The notes beneath the pieces are model-generated. The model saw only the letters and a list, made by a program, of their open reading frames with translations. It made no database searches and was not told the DNA's origin. From the NCBI RefSeq assembly GCF_011386835.1, contig NW_027053043.1:1-64000 (forward strand): a stretch of DNA of 64,000 nucleotides, written 5' to 3'. The position numbers were made by a program, and so were the translations under genes. Source of the DNA: Chrysemys picta bellii. Lineage: Eukaryota; Chordata; Testudines; Emydidae. Below, one piece after another: positions 32,330-45,100 of the stretch (positions are counted from its first letter, which is position 1; every line of letters starts with the position of its first letter).

Positions 32330-35300
32330 ACCTTTGGACACAGACTGGCTAACCTAGTGAGGAGGGCTTTAAACTAGGTTCGACGGGGACAGGTGAGCAA
32401 AGCCCACAGGTAAGTGGGGAACATGGAGACCGGGGAGATGGGTCAAAAACGAGAGGGAGTGTGGGCTATATTGTCAGAGAGAAAGGAGGGTCAGGACAAA
32501 ACTGGGAGGAAAGATCAAACCAGTATCTTAGATGCCTATATACAAATGCGAGAAGTATGGGGAATAAGCAGGAAGAACTGGAAGTGCTAATAAATAAATA
32601 CAACTATGACATTGTTGGCATCACTGAAACTTGGTGGGATAATACACGTGATTGGAATGTTGGTGTGGATGGGTACAGCTTGCTCAGGAAGGATAGACAG
32701 GGGAAAAAGGGAGGAGGTGTTGCCTTGTATATTAAAAATGTACACTCTTGGACTGAGGTAGAGATGGACATAGGAGACGGAAGTGTTGAGAGTCTCTGGG
32801 TTAGGCTAAAAGGGGTAAAAAACAAGGGAGATGTCATGCTAGGAGTCTACTACAAGCCACCTAACCAGGTGGAAGAGGTGGATGAGGCTTTTTTTAAGCA
32901 ACTAACAAAATCATCCAAAGCCCAAGATTTGGTGGTGATGGGGGACTTCAACTATCCGGCTATATGTTGGGAAAATAACACAGCGGGGCACAGACTATCC
33001 AACAAATTCCTGGACTGCATTGGAGACAACTTTTTATTTCAGAAGGTTGAAAAAGCTACTGGGGGGAAGCTGTTCTAGACTTGATTTTAACAAATAGGGA
33101 GGAACTCGTTGAGAATTTGAAAGTAGAAGGCAGCCTGGGTGAAAGTGATCATGAAATCATAGAGTTTGCAATTCTAAGGAAGGGTAGAAGGGAGAACAGC
33201 AAAATAGAGACAATGGATTTCAGGAAGGCAGATTTTGGTAAGCTCAGAGAGCTGATAGGTAAGGTCCCATGGGAATCAAGACTGAGGGGAAAAACAACTG
33301 AGGAGAGTTGGCAGTTTTTCAAAGGGACACTATTAAGGGCCCAAAAGCAAGCTATTCCGCTGGTTAGGAAAGATAGAAAATGTGGCAAAAGACCACCTTG
33401 GCTTAACCATGAGATCTTGCATGATCTAAAAAATAAAAAGGAGTCATATCAAAAATGGAAACTGGGACAGATTACAAAGGATGAATATAGGCAAACAACA
33501 CAGGAATGCAGGGGCAAGATTAGAAAGGCAAAGGCACAAAATGAGCTCAAACTAGCTACGGGAATAAAGGGAAACAAGAAGACTTTTTATCAATACATTA
33601 GAAGCAAGAGGAAGACCAAAAACAGGGTAGGCCCACTGCTTAGTGAAGAGGGAGAAACAGTAACAGGAAACTTGGAAATGGCGGAGATGCTTAATGACTT
33701 CTTTGTTTCGGTCTTCACCGAGAAGTCTGAAGGAATGCCTAACATAGTGAATGCTAATGGGAAGGGGGTAGGTTTAGCAGATAAAATAAAAAAAGAACAA
33801 GTTAAAAATCACTTAGAAAAGTTAGATGCCTGCAAGTCACCCGGGCCTGATGAAATGCATCCTAGAATACTCAAGGAGCTAATAGAGGAGGTATCTGAGC
33901 CTCTAGCTATTATCTTTGGAAAATCATGGGAGACGGGAGAGATTCCAGAAGACTGGAAAAGGGCAAATATAGTGCCCATCTATAAAAAGGGAAATAAAAA
34001 CAACCCAGGAAACTACAGACCCCAGTGAGTTTAACTTCTGTGCCAGGGAAGATAATGGAGCAAGTAATTAAGGAAATCATCTGCAAACACTTGGAAGGTG
34101 GTAAGGTGATAGGGAACAGCCAGCATGGATTTGTGAAGAACAAATCATGTCAAACCAATCTGATAGCTTTCTTTGATAGGATAACGAGCCTTGTGGATAA
34201 GGGTGAGGCTGTGGATGTGGTATACCTAGACTTTAGTAAGGCATTTGATACGGTCTCGCATGATATTCTTATTGATAAACTAGGCAAATACAATTTAGAT
34301 GGGGCTACTATAAGGTGGGTGCATAACTGGCTGGATAACCGTACTCAGAGAGTTGTTATTAATAGTTCCCAATCCTGCTGGAAAGCCATAACGAGTGGGG
34401 TATCGCAGGGGTCTGTTTTGGGACCGGCGCTGTTCAATATCTTCATCAACGACTTAGATATTGGCATAGAAAGTACGCTTATTAAGTTTGCGGATGATAC
34501 CAAACTGGGAGGGATTGCAACTGCTTTGGAGGACAGGGTCATAATTCAAAATGATCTGGACAAATTGGAGAAATGGTCTGAGTTAAAGAGGATGAAGTTT
34601 AACAAAGACAAATGCAAAGTGCTCCACTTAGGAAGGAACAATCAGTTTCACACATACAGAATGGGAAGAGACTGTCTAGGAAGGAGTACGGCAGAAAGGG
34701 ATCTAGGGGTTATAGTGGACCACAAGCTAAATATGAGTCAACAGTGTGATGCTGTTGCAAAAAAAGCAAACCTGATTCTGGGATGTATTAACAGGTGTGT
34801 TGTGAGCAAGACACGAGAAGTCATTCTTCCGCTCTACTCTGCTCTGGTTAGGCCTCAGCTGGAGTATTGTGTCCAGTTCTGGGCATCGCATTTTAAAAAA
34901 GCTGTGGAGAAATTGGAAAGGGTCCAGAGAAGAGCAACAAGAATGATTAAAGGTCTTGAGAACATGACCTATGAAGGAAGGCTGAAAGAATTGGCTTTGT
35001 TTAGTTTGGAAAAGAGAAGACTGAGAGGAGACATGATAGCAGTTTTCAGGTATTTAAAAGGGTGTCATAAGGAGGAGGGAGAAAACTTGTTCACCTTAGC
35101 CTCTAAGGATAGAACCAGAAGCAATGGGTTTAAAGTGCAGCAAGGGAGGTCTAGGTTGGACATTAGGAAAAAGTTCCTAACTGTCAGGGTGGTTAAACAC
35201 TGGAATAAATTGCCGAGGGAGGTTGTGGAATCTCCATCTCTTGAGATATTTAAGAGTAGGTTAGATAAATGTCTATCAGGGATGGTCTAGATGGTATTTG

Positions 35301-35377
35301 GTCCTGCCACGCGGGCAGGGGACTGGACTCGATGACCTCTCGAGGTCCCTTCCAGTCCGATAATCTATGAATGTATG
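32330..35377 (+). mobile_element. CR1 LINE, 5'-truncated (CR1-B2)
   Basis: Break points are the same as in CR1-B1 and the sequence is nearly identical, offset by 19,284 bp. This places it in the duplicated block, not as a new insertion. Confidence 0.92.
32461..35290 (+). pseudogene. CR1-B2 ORF2, two frameshifts
   Basis: The endonuclease part is 32461-33078. A one-base deletion near 33052 ('ctactggggggaag') moves the rest to the frame 33081-34028 (SDHEIIEF to NYRP). The shared two-base insertion near 34022 then moves to 34025-35290, a 421-codon frame with the whole RT core ([32 protein letters not shown]) and tail (CLSGMV). The TAA that interrupts the tail of B1 is absent. Confidence 0.9.
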
Positions 35378-36178
35378 AAAAAAACACTGTTCTCCACCCC
35401 CACCCAGGTTGGCCAGGGAGGCGGCTCTAGCAGGGGGGGCAGGAGGGATTCTGGCAGCAGTGAAGTGGGTTGCGGGGAAGTTGAGATCTTCACCCAAGTC
35501 ATCCCAGACACTAATGCTAAGCCACAGGATGGCAGCATCTAGTGTTAGTGGAGTCCAAACACTATTTCAACCCCACAGTTTTCGAGGAACAGGAGAAAGG
35601 ACAAAAGAAGTAAGAGATGAAGAGAAAGGAAGGAGGGATGGAGGAAAAGGTAAAACAAAAAGGACAAACCCTAATGTCCCCAGTGATTCTACGGCACAAA
35701 ATCCAAGGGATGGAATAAAATTCTGCCATCTTAAACTACTGTTTTCCATGCCTAGAATTCAGCTGGCACCAGATGGATCAGACTGAGCAGCTGCCAAAAC
35801 CTCTTGGAGGCTCTTACCTTCTAAACAGGGACGTCTGTTTTCTAGTAAAATCAGTAAAAGGAAAGGAGAAAACTCGAAAGAGGCTCCTGCACGCACTCAC
35901 GTACGTGAACCCTAATACTCTCTCAGTCCTCAAAGAGAGACCTCGAGAAGGAGACTTGCTGAAGCAAAGCCACAGGGGTCTCTGAGGTTTCCCTGGCCCT
36001 GTGCTCCTCTCCTGCCAGGCTGATGTCAGCATCTCTCTCGGAGGTCACCACCTCCCTAACACATTTGACCAATAAGCTGACATCCTGCAAAAGGCCTTTG
36101 TGATGTCACTGCCACACCCAACCAAACCCTCAAGTGCTAATGTCCTGCTGCTGGCCTGACACTTTGAAGGTTTGAGGT

Positions 36179-37029
36179 TGTCATAACTATAAAGGGAAGG
36201 GTAACAGCTGTCCTGTGTACAGTACTATAAAATCCCTCCTGGCCAGAGACTCCAAAATCCTTTTCCCTGTAAAGGGTTAAGAAGCTCAGGTAACCTGGCT
36301 GGCATCTGACCTAAAGGACCAATAAGGGGACAAGATACTTTCAAATCTTGGGGAGGGGAAGGCTTTCGTTTGTGTTCTTTGTTTGTGTGGGTGTTCGCCC
36401 TCGGGACTGAGAGGGACCAGACATCAATCCAGGTTCTCCACATCTTTCTAAACAAGTCTCTCCTATTTCAAACAAGGCGTGTTAGTTTTCCTTTGTTTTC
36501 TCAACTTGTAAATGTACCTTTTACTAGAGTGTTTATCTTTGTTTGCTGTACTTTGAACCTAAGACTAGAGGGGAGTCCTCTGAGCTCTTTAAGTTTGATT
36601 ACCCTGTAAGGTTAATTTCCATACTGATTTTACAGAGATGATTTTTACCTTTTTCTTTAATTAAAAGCCTTATTTTTAAGAACCTGATTGATTTTTCCTT
36701 GTTTTAAGATCCAAGGAGTTTGGATCTTGATTCACCAGGAGTTGGTGGGAGGAAGGAGGGGAATGGTTAATTTCTCCTTCTTTTAGATCCAAGAGGGTTG
36801 GATCTGTATTCACCAGAAGTTGGTGGGAGGAAGGAGGGGGGATGGTTTATTTCTCCTTGTTTTAAGATCCAAGGGGTTTGGATCTGTATTCACCAGGGAA
36901 TTGGTGAAAGGTTTCTCAAGGCTACCCAGGGGAGGAAATTAGCCTTGGGATGGTGGTTAAGCTTAGAAGTTTTCATGCAGGCCCCTACATTTGTACCCTA
37001 AACTTCAAAGTGGGGATACAGCCTTGACA
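36179..37029 (+). mobile_element. LTR-like element (solo), TGTCA...TGACA, fuller copy
   Basis: This 851-bp copy sits at the same site as 16899-17519. Flanks are GAGGT (36174-36178) and CAGGT (37030-37034), a 5-bp target duplication with one mismatch. It has a TATA-like 'tactataaaatcc' near 36223, a CCAAT box ('aggaccaataagg') near 36316 and three copies of a 78-80-bp repeat starting at 36708, 36786 and 36866. No ORF of note. It is less deleted than the copy in M2, so M2's loss came after the duplication. Confidence 0.72.
36708..36945 (+). repeat. ~79-bp internal tandem repeat (3 copies)
   Basis: Each unit has 'gatccaag.g.ttggatct', 'attcacca' and 'ttggtg', with a purine stretch. Starts at 36708, 36786 and 36866 give periods of 78 and 80 bp. 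The equivalent array has two units from 17276 and three from ~6967. Confidence 0.8.
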
Positions 37030-37915
37030 CAGGTACTCTCTGTGGATCACCCCACTCAATGCGTCTTCATTCTAGGAAGCAAGCCGGCTAGACAGTAAAA
37101 CATCACAGGCTGCTCCCAATACTACACTCAGTGTTTCCAAAATTTGTAGACTTTATGGCCAGAAGAGACCTTTAGAGCATCTCATCTAAGCCCCTGCATA
37201 TCATAGGCCTCCTGTATAGTACAATAGTTACTTTTTGGGCACACACATTCCAGAAAGGCATCTAGTCTTCATTCAATGACATCGAGAGATGGAGAATCCA
37301 CCACTTTCCCTTTTAGTGAGTGCCAGGGGGCTCCATTTCCCCTTCCACTAGTTCCCCATTTACAGTGAGACAGAGCAGTACCTGCAGCAGGGAGTGGGAG
37401 TTGCTGAAAGACTCAGAGGAACAGCCCCTGCAGTGTCTCAGGCACCTGGCGCAAGTGGCGGATGATGCGGGTGCATCACTTTTGCCGTGACGTCCTCCTG
37501 CTGCAAGGGAACGAGAACCTGTCAGAGACTCAAACGCCCCGAGGAATCAGGGGGAATTAAGGGCACCGGGAACCAGCAGTATTTCCACTCAGCACCTGCC
37601 CACCGCTGAGGGATGATTTCACCTCCTGAACCCCAGAATGGAGTCTTCTTGTCCTTTCTAGTAACCTCCAGTGCCAAATCCCCTCCTTGAAGGGTGAGCT
37701 GCTGCTACCTCCCTCTCAGTGCCCTTGACAGATGTTCCACCACCAAACCACAGCTCAAGTTATCAGAACCCTCTTCTCCACCCCCACCCAGGTTGGCCAG
37801 AGAGGCGGCTCTAGCAGGGGGGGCAGGAGGGATTCTGCCAGCAGTGAAGTGGGTTCCGGGGAGGTTGAGATCTTGCCCCAAGTCATCCCAGACACCAATG
37901 CTAATCCACACGATG

Positions 37916-39416
37916 GCAGCATCTAGTGTCAGTGGAGTCCAAGCACTATTTCAACCACACAGGTTTGGATGAACTCCCCACAAAGGGAGGTGAAGAGCAC
38001 CCCCAGCAACACACAAACACACACAAACCACTCCCGGTGGTGGGAGGGGAACAGGAGAAAGGACAAAAGAAGTAAGAGATGAAGAGAAAGGAAGGAGGGA
38101 GGGAGGAAAAGGTAAAACGAAAAGGACAAACACTAATGTCCCCAGTGATTCTACGGGACAAAATCACAGGGAGGGAATAAAATTCTGCCACCTTGAACTA
38201 GTGTTTTCCATGCCTAGAATTCAGCTGGCACCAGGTGGATCAGACTGAACAGGATACAAACCTCTCCGAGGCACTTACTTTCCTCAAAGAGAGACCTCAA
38301 GGAGGAGACTTGCTGAAGCAAAGCCAGAGGGGTCTCTGAGGTTTCCCTGGCCCTCATGTCAGCATCTCTCTCTGATGTCAGCATCTCTCTCTGAGGTCAC
38401 CACCTCCCTAACACATTTGACCAATAAGTTGACGTCCTGCAAAAGGCCTTTGTGATGTCACTGCCACACCCAACCAAACCCTGAAGTGCTAATGTCCTCC
38501 TGCTGGCCTGACACTTTGAAGGTTTGAGCTACTCTGTGTGAATCACCCCACTCAATGGGTCTTCATTCTAGGAAGCAAGCCGGCTAGACAGTAAAACATC
38601 AGAGGCTGCTCCCAATGCTACACTCCGTGTTTCCAAAATTACTACACTTTATGGCCAGAAGAGACCTTTAGAGCATCTCATCTAAGCCCCTGCATATCAT
38701 GGGCTTCCTGTATAGTACAATAGTTACTTTTTGGGCACAAACATTCCAGAAAGGTATCTAGTCTAAATTAAATGACATTAAGAGATGGAGAATCCATCAC
38801 TTTCCCTTTTAGTGAGGGCCAGGGGGCTCCATTTCCCCTTCCACTAGCTCCCCATTTACAGTGAGCCAGAGCAGTACCTGCAGCAGGGAGCGGGAGTTCC
38901 TGAAGGCCTCAGAGGCGCAGCCCCTGCAGTGTCTCAGGCACGTGGCGTAAGTGCAGGATGATGCGGAGCTGGTGCATCATTTTGGCCCTGACGTCCTCCT
39001 GCTGCAAGGGAACGAGAACCTGTCAGAGACTCAAACGCCCCGAGGAATCAGGGGGAATTAAGGGAACCTGGAACCAGCAGTATTTCCACCCAGCACCTGC
39101 CCGTCAATGAGAGATGAATTCACCTCCTGAACCCCAAAATGGAGTCTTCTTGTCCTTTCTAGAAACCTCCAGAGCCAACCCCCCTCCTTGTAGGGTGAGC
39201 TCCTGCTACCTCCTGCTCAGTGCCCTTCACAGATATTCCACCTCCAAACCACAGCTCAAGTCATCAGAACCCTCTTCTCCACCCTGACACAGGTTGGGCA
39301 GGGAGGCGGCTCTAACAGGGTGTGCAGGAGGGATTCTGACAGCAGTGAAGTGGGTTGCAGGGAGGTTGAGATCTTGACCCAAGTCATCCCAGACACTAAT
39401 GCTAAGTCACACAATG
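37916..39416 (+). repeat. macrosatellite M10
   Basis: M10 is 1501 bp and closely matches M3, including its ~115-bp deletion. The (CA)n here is shorter and interrupted (38009-38027). Confidence 0.85.
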
Positions 39417-39509
39417 GCAGCATCTACTGTCAGTGGGGTCCAAGCACTATTTCAACCCCACAGTTTTGGATCAACTCCCCACAAGGGGAGGAGAAGAGAA
39501 CCATCAGCA

Positions 39510-39510
<1 letters not shown>

Positions 39511-39541
<31 letters not shown>
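39511..39541. repeat. (CA)n microsatellite, M11
   Basis: About 15 CA units; the M4 counterpart (20013-20029) has about eight. Confidence 0.95.
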
Positions 39542-39542
<1 letters not shown>

Positions 39543-40044
39543 ACTCCTGGTGGTGTGAGGGGAACAAGAGAAAGGACAAAAGAAGTAAGAGATGAAGGGA
39601 AAGGAAGGAGGGATGGAGGAAAAGGTAAAAGGAAAAGGACAAACCCTAATGTCCCCATGTCGGACATCAGGAATGGTAACATACATAAGCCAGTATGTGA
39701 ACACTTCAATCTCCCTGGTCATTCTATTACAGATTTAAAAGTCACTATCATTGAACAAAAAAAACTTCAGAAACAGACTTCAAAGAGAAACAGCAGAACT
39801 AAAATTCATTTGCAAATTCAACACCATTAATCTGGGCTTGAATAGGGACTGGGAGTGGCTGGCTCACTACAGAAGCAGCTTTTCCTCTCCTGGAATTGAC
39901 ACCTCCTCATCTATTATTGGGAGTGGACTACATCCACCCTGATTTTTGAATTGGCCCTGTCAACACTGGTTCTCCACTTGTGAAGTAACTCCCTGCTCTC
40001 CATGTGTCAATATATAATGCCTGCATCTGTAACTTTCACTCTAT

Positions 40045-40086
40045 GCATCCGAAGAAGTGAGGTTTTTACTCACGAAAGCTTATGCC
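40045..40086 (+). ncRNA. hammerhead-like motif, PLE-2 F2
   Basis: It has the same CCGAAGA, GTGAG/CTCAC, GAAA and GC/GC layout as in F1. It lies between the truncated and complete units, where the PLE pseudo-LTR is expected. Confidence 0.35.
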
Positions 40087-40178
40087 CAAATAAATCTGTT
40101 AGTCTTTAAGGTGCCACCAGACTCCTTGTTGTTTTTGTAGATACAGACTAACATGGCTACCCCCTGATACTTGACACC

Positions 40179-42886
40179 ATGCAAGGCACTAAATTTAGCC
40201 GTATGGAGTGGAAATCCATCAACCTCAACAAAAAACTTGCACAGATACAGACAGACATCATCTTCCTCTCCAAATGCAAACAGATGGACATCATACCAAA
40301 AGCACTGAAGGTAAAAAATCCATTGCAATCAACATACTACACTGAGTATGGTGAGAGATTGTGCCACACACTCTCTCAAAGAAACTGAGGAACCACCTGA
40401 TCAGCATCCTGTACAGCAGACAGGAGAAGATCAAGAATGAGCTCTCAGAACTGGAGACTCTCAAACAATACCAGCCTTCTACACAAACTTCCACGTGGCT
40501 GGACTTTACAAAAATGAGACAAGCCATTTACAATGCACACTTCACTTCTCTACAGAGGAAAAAGGACTGTAAGTTATCTAAACTAATACCTGCCACTAGG
40601 GGCTATAACAATGGTACCCTCAACTCATCTAACAACATTGTCAATCTTTCCAACCACACGCTTAGCCCAGCAGAAGAGTCTGTCCTATCTCGGGGACTCT
40701 CTTTCTGTCCCACCGTCCCCACGAACATGATACAGTTCTGCGGTGATCTGGAAGCCTACTTTCCTCGTCTCCGACTCAAGGAATATTTTCAACGCACCAC
40801 TGAACAGTGCACTGACCCACAGGAACCCTCCTACCAACACTACAAAAAGAAGAATTCTGCGTGGACTCCTCCTGACGGTCGAAATGACAGACTGGACCTC
40901 TACATAGAGTGTTTCCGCAGACGTGCACAGGCTGAAATTGTGGACAAACAACATCACTTGTCCCATAACCTCAGCCGTACAGAACGCAATGCCATCCACA
41001 GCCTCAGAAACAACTCTGACATTATCATCAAAGGGGCTGACAAAGGAGGTGCTGTAGTCATAATGAACAGGTCAGATTATGAACAGGAGGCTGCCAGGCA
41101 ACTCTCCAAGACCACATTCTACAGGCCACTATCCTCTGATCCCACTGAGGAATACCAAAAGAAACTACACCATCTGCTCAAGAAACTCCCAGCTATAGTA
41201 CGGGAACAAATCTACATGGACACACCCCCAGAACCCCGACCAGGGGTATTCTATCTGCTACCCAAGATCCATAAACCCGGAAACCCTGGACGCCCCATCA
41301 TCTCAGGCATTGGCACTCTGACGGCAGGATTATCTGGCTATTTGGCCTCTCTCCTCAGGCCCTATGCTACCAGCACTCCCAGCTATCTTCGAGACACCAC
41401 CAACTTCCTGAGGAAACTACAATGCATTGATGTTCTTCCTGGAAACACCATCCTGGCCACCATGCATGTAGAAGCACTTTATACCAATATTCCACATGAG
41501 GATGGACTACAAGCTGTCAGGAACAGTATCCCTGATGAGGCCACAGCAAGCCTGGTGGCTGAGCTTTGTGACTTTGTCCTCACCCACAACCACTTCAGAT
41601 TTGGGGACAACTTATACCTTCAAGTCAGTGGCACTGCTATGGGTACTCGCATGGCCCCACAGTATGCCAACATTTTTATGGCTGACTTAGAACAACGCTT
41701 CCTCAGCTCTCGTCCCCTAGTGCCCCTCCTCTACTTGCACTACATTGACGACATCTTCATCATATGGACCCATGGAAAGGAGGCCCTTGAAGAATTCCAC
41801 CTGGACTTCAACAATTTCCACCCCACCATCAACCTCAGCCTGGACCAGTCCACACAAGAGATCCACTTCCTGGACACTACAGTACAAATAAGTGATGGTC
41901 ACATAAACACCACCCTATACCGGAAACCTACTGACCGCTATACGTACCTACATGCCTCCGGCTTCCATCCAAGACACATCACACGATCCATTGTCTACAG
42001 CCAAGCCCTAAGATACAACCGAATTTGCTCCAACCCCTCAGACAGAGACAAACACCTACAAGATCTTTATCAAGCATTCGTAAAACTACAATACCCACCT
42101 GGGGAAGTGAGGAAACAGATTGACAGAGCAAGACGGGTACCCAGAAATCACCTACTACAGGACAGGCCCAACAAGAACAATAACAGAACACCACTGGCCA
42201 TCACATACAGCCCCCAGCTAAAACCTCTCCAGCGCATTATCCACGATCTACAACCTATCCTGGAAAATGATCCCTCACTCTCACAGACCTTGGGAGGCAG
42301 GCCAGTCCTCGCTTACAGACAACCCCCCAACCTGAAGCAAATACTCACCAGCAACTACACACCACACCACAGAAACACCAACCCAGGAACCTATCCCCGT
42401 AGCAAACCTCGTTGCCTACTCTGTCCCCATATCTACTCTGGCAACAGCATCAGAGGACCCAACCACATCAGCCACACCATCAGGGACTCATTCACCTGCA
42501 CATCCACTAATGTCATATATGCCATCATGTGCCAGCAATGCCCCTCTCCCATGTACATTGGCCAAACCGGACAGTCCCTCCGCAAAAGAATAAATGGACA
42601 CAAATCGGACATCAGGAGTGGTAACATACATAAGCCAGTAAGTGAACACTTCAATCTCCCTGGTCATTCTATTACAGATTTAAAAGTCACTATCATTGAA
42701 CAAAAAAACTTCAGAAACAGACTTCAAAGAGAAACAGCAGAACTAAAATTCATTTGCAAATTCAACACCATTAATCTGGGCTTGAATAGGGACTGGGAGT
42801 GGCTGGCTCACTACAGAAGCAGCTTTTCCTCTCCTGGAATTGACACCTCCTCATCTATTATTGGGAGTGGACTACATCCACCCTGA
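40179..42886 (+). pseudogene. PLE-2 P2 RT/GIY-YIG frame, one frameshift and a lost catalytic Asp
   Basis: The start (MQGTKFSRMEWKS) at 40179 matches PLE-1. A two-base CT insertion near 40374 shifts the frame; the remaining 841 codons read from 40361 to 42886. They include the PGRPIISG block, motif B (GTAMGTRMAPQ), motif C YIDD, the Cys-rich linker (CLLCPH, CQQCPS) and GIY-YIG (YIGQTG). RT motif A reads ATMHVEALYTN: the catalytic Asp is His (codon CAT, 41465-41467). Without it polymerase activity is not expected, so this copy was probably mobilised in trans or mutated after insertion. Confidence 0.92.
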
Positions 42887-42988
42887 TTTTTGAATTGGCC
42901 CTGTCAACACTGGTTCTCCACTTGTGAAGTAACTCCCTGCTCTCCATGTGTCAGTATATAATGCCTGCATCTGTAACTTTCACTCTAT

Positions 42989-43030
42989 GCATCCGAAGAA
43001 GTGAGGTTTTTACTCACGAAAGCTTATGCC
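42989..43030 (+). ncRNA. hammerhead-like motif, PLE-2 P2
   Basis: Third-unit equivalent of the motif at 40045, in the 3' region of the complete copy. The core substitution (CCGAAGA) is the same. Confidence 0.35.
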
Positions 43031-45100
43031 CAAATAAATCTGTTAGTCTTTAAGGTGCCACCAGACTCATTGTTGTTTTCCTAATATCCCCAGTGATTCT
43101 ACGGGACAAAATCCCAGGGAGGGAATAAAATTCTGCCACCTTAAACTAGTGTTTTCCATGCCTAGAATTCAGATGGAACCAGGTGGATCAGACTGAACAG
43201 GTTACAAACCTCTCCGAGGCACTTACTTTCTCAACAGGGACTTCTGTTTTCTAGTAAAATGGGTAAAAGGAAAGGAGAAAACTTGAAAGAGGCTCCTGCT
43301 CACACTCACATATGTGAACCCTAATACTCTCTCAGTCCTCAAAGAGAGCTCGAGAAGGAGACTTGCTGAAGCAAAGCCACAGGGGTCTCTGAGGTTTCCC
43401 TGGCCCTGCACCCCTGTTTTGCCTGGCTGATGTGAGCATCTCTCTCTGAGGTCACCACCTCCCTAACAACTTTGACCAATAGGCTGAGCTCCTGCAAAAG
43501 GCCTTTGTGATGTCACTGCCACACCCAACCATCCCCTGAAGTGCTAATATCCTGCTGCTGGCCTGACATTTTGAAGGTTTGAGCTACTCTCTGTGGATCA
43601 CCCCACTCAATGCGTCTTCATTCTAGGAAGCAAGCCGGTTAGACAGTAAAACATTAGAGGCTGCTCCCAATGCTACACTCAGTGTTTCCAAAATTAATAC
43701 ACTTTATGGCCAGAAGAGACCTTTAGAGCATCTCATCTAACCCCCTGCATATCATAGGCTTCCTGTATAGGACAATAGTTACTTTTTGGGCACAAACATT
43801 CCAGAAAGGCATCTAGTTTCATTCAATGACTTCAAGAGATGGAGAATCCACCACTTTCCCTTTTAGTGAGGGCCAGGGGGCTCCATTTCCCCTTCCACTA
43901 GCTCCCCATTTACAGTGAGCCAGAGCAGTACCTGCAACAGGGAGCGGGAGTTGCTGAAGGCCTCAGAGGCACAACCCCTGCAGTGTCTCAGGCACCTGGC
44001 GCAAGTGATGGATGATGCGGAGCTGGTGCCTCACTTTGGTCGTGACGCCCTCCTGCTGCAAGGGAATGAGAACCTGTCAGACTCAAACGCCCCGAGGAAT
44101 CAGGGGGAATTAAGGGCACCTGGAACCAGCAGTATTTCCACTCAGCACCTGCCCAACGCTGAGGGATGAATTCACCTCCTGAATCCCAGAATGGAGTCTT
44201 CTTGTCCTTTCTAGTAACCTCCAGTGCCAATCCCCCTCCTTCTAGGGTGAGCTCCTGCTACCTCCCCCTCAGTGTCCTTGACAGCTGTTCCACCTCCAAA
44301 CCACAGCTTAAGTCATCAGAAACCTCTTCTAGACCCCCACCAAGGTTGGGCTGGGAGGCGGGTCTAGCAGTGGGGGCAGGAGGGATTCTGGCAGCAGTGA
44401 AGTGGGTTGCGGGGAGGTTGAGATCTTGCCCAAGTCATCCGAGACACTAACGCTAAGCCACAGGATGGCAGCATCTAGTGTCTGTGGAGTCCAAGCACTA
44501 TTTCAACCCCACAGTTTTGGATGAACTTCCCACAAGAGGAGGTGAAGATCATCCCCAGCAACACACACACACACACACACACACACCACTCCTGGTGGTG
44601 GGAGGGGAACAGGAGAAAGGACAAAAGAAGTAAGAGATGAAGAGAAAGGAAGGAGGGATGGTGGAAAAGGTAAAACGAAAAGGACAACCCCTAATGTCCC
44701 CAGTGATTCCACAGGACAAAATCCCGTGTGGACTACAAAATTCTGTCACCTTGAACTAGTGTTTTCCATGCCTAGAATTCAATGGGCACCAGGTGGATCA
44801 GACTGAGCAGGTTCAAAAACCTCTTGGAGGCTCTTACCTTCTAAACAGGGACGTCTGTTTTCTAGTAAAATCAGTAAAAGGGAAGGAGAAAACTCGAAAG
44901 CGGCTCCTGCTCTCACTCACATACGTGAACCCTAATACTCTCTCAGTCCTCAAAGAGAGACCTCGAGAAGGAGACTTGCTAAAGCAAAGCCACAGGGGTC
45001 TCTGAGGTTTCCCTGGCCCTGCGCCCCTGACTGATGTCAGCATCTCTCTCTGAGGTCACCACCTCCCTAATACCTTTGACCAATACGCTGAGATACTGCA

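Larger units (their letters stand above)
30839..35531 (+). repeat. macrosatellite M8 (carries CR1-B2)
   Basis: M8 is ~1.65 kb without CR1-B2. It has the variant 'aaccatacagttttgg' and 'ggtggtgaaagg' shared with M16. Confidence 0.85.
35532..37915 (+). repeat. macrosatellite M9 (carries TGTCA...TGACA element)
   Basis: Counterpart of M2 with the same (CA)n deletion. It is 229 bp longer because its LTR-like element is fuller. Confidence 0.85.
39658..43079 (+). mobile_element. Penelope-like element (PLE-2), truncated plus complete tandem copy (F2+P2)
   Basis: A 5'-truncated fragment (39658 to ~40130, equivalent to F1) runs straight into a complete unit (~40131-43079). The repeat distance between equivalent points is 2944 bp. 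The 13-bp target duplication (39645-39657 and 43080-43092) is the same as for F1, so M4 and M11 share one insertion event. PLE-2 is a diverged relative of PLE-1 with the same architecture. Confidence 0.92.
39417..44467 (+). repeat. macrosatellite M11 (carries PLE dimer)
   Basis: M11 is ~1.62 kb without the 3422-bp PLE dimer and its duplication. Counterparts: M4 and M15. Confidence 0.85.
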
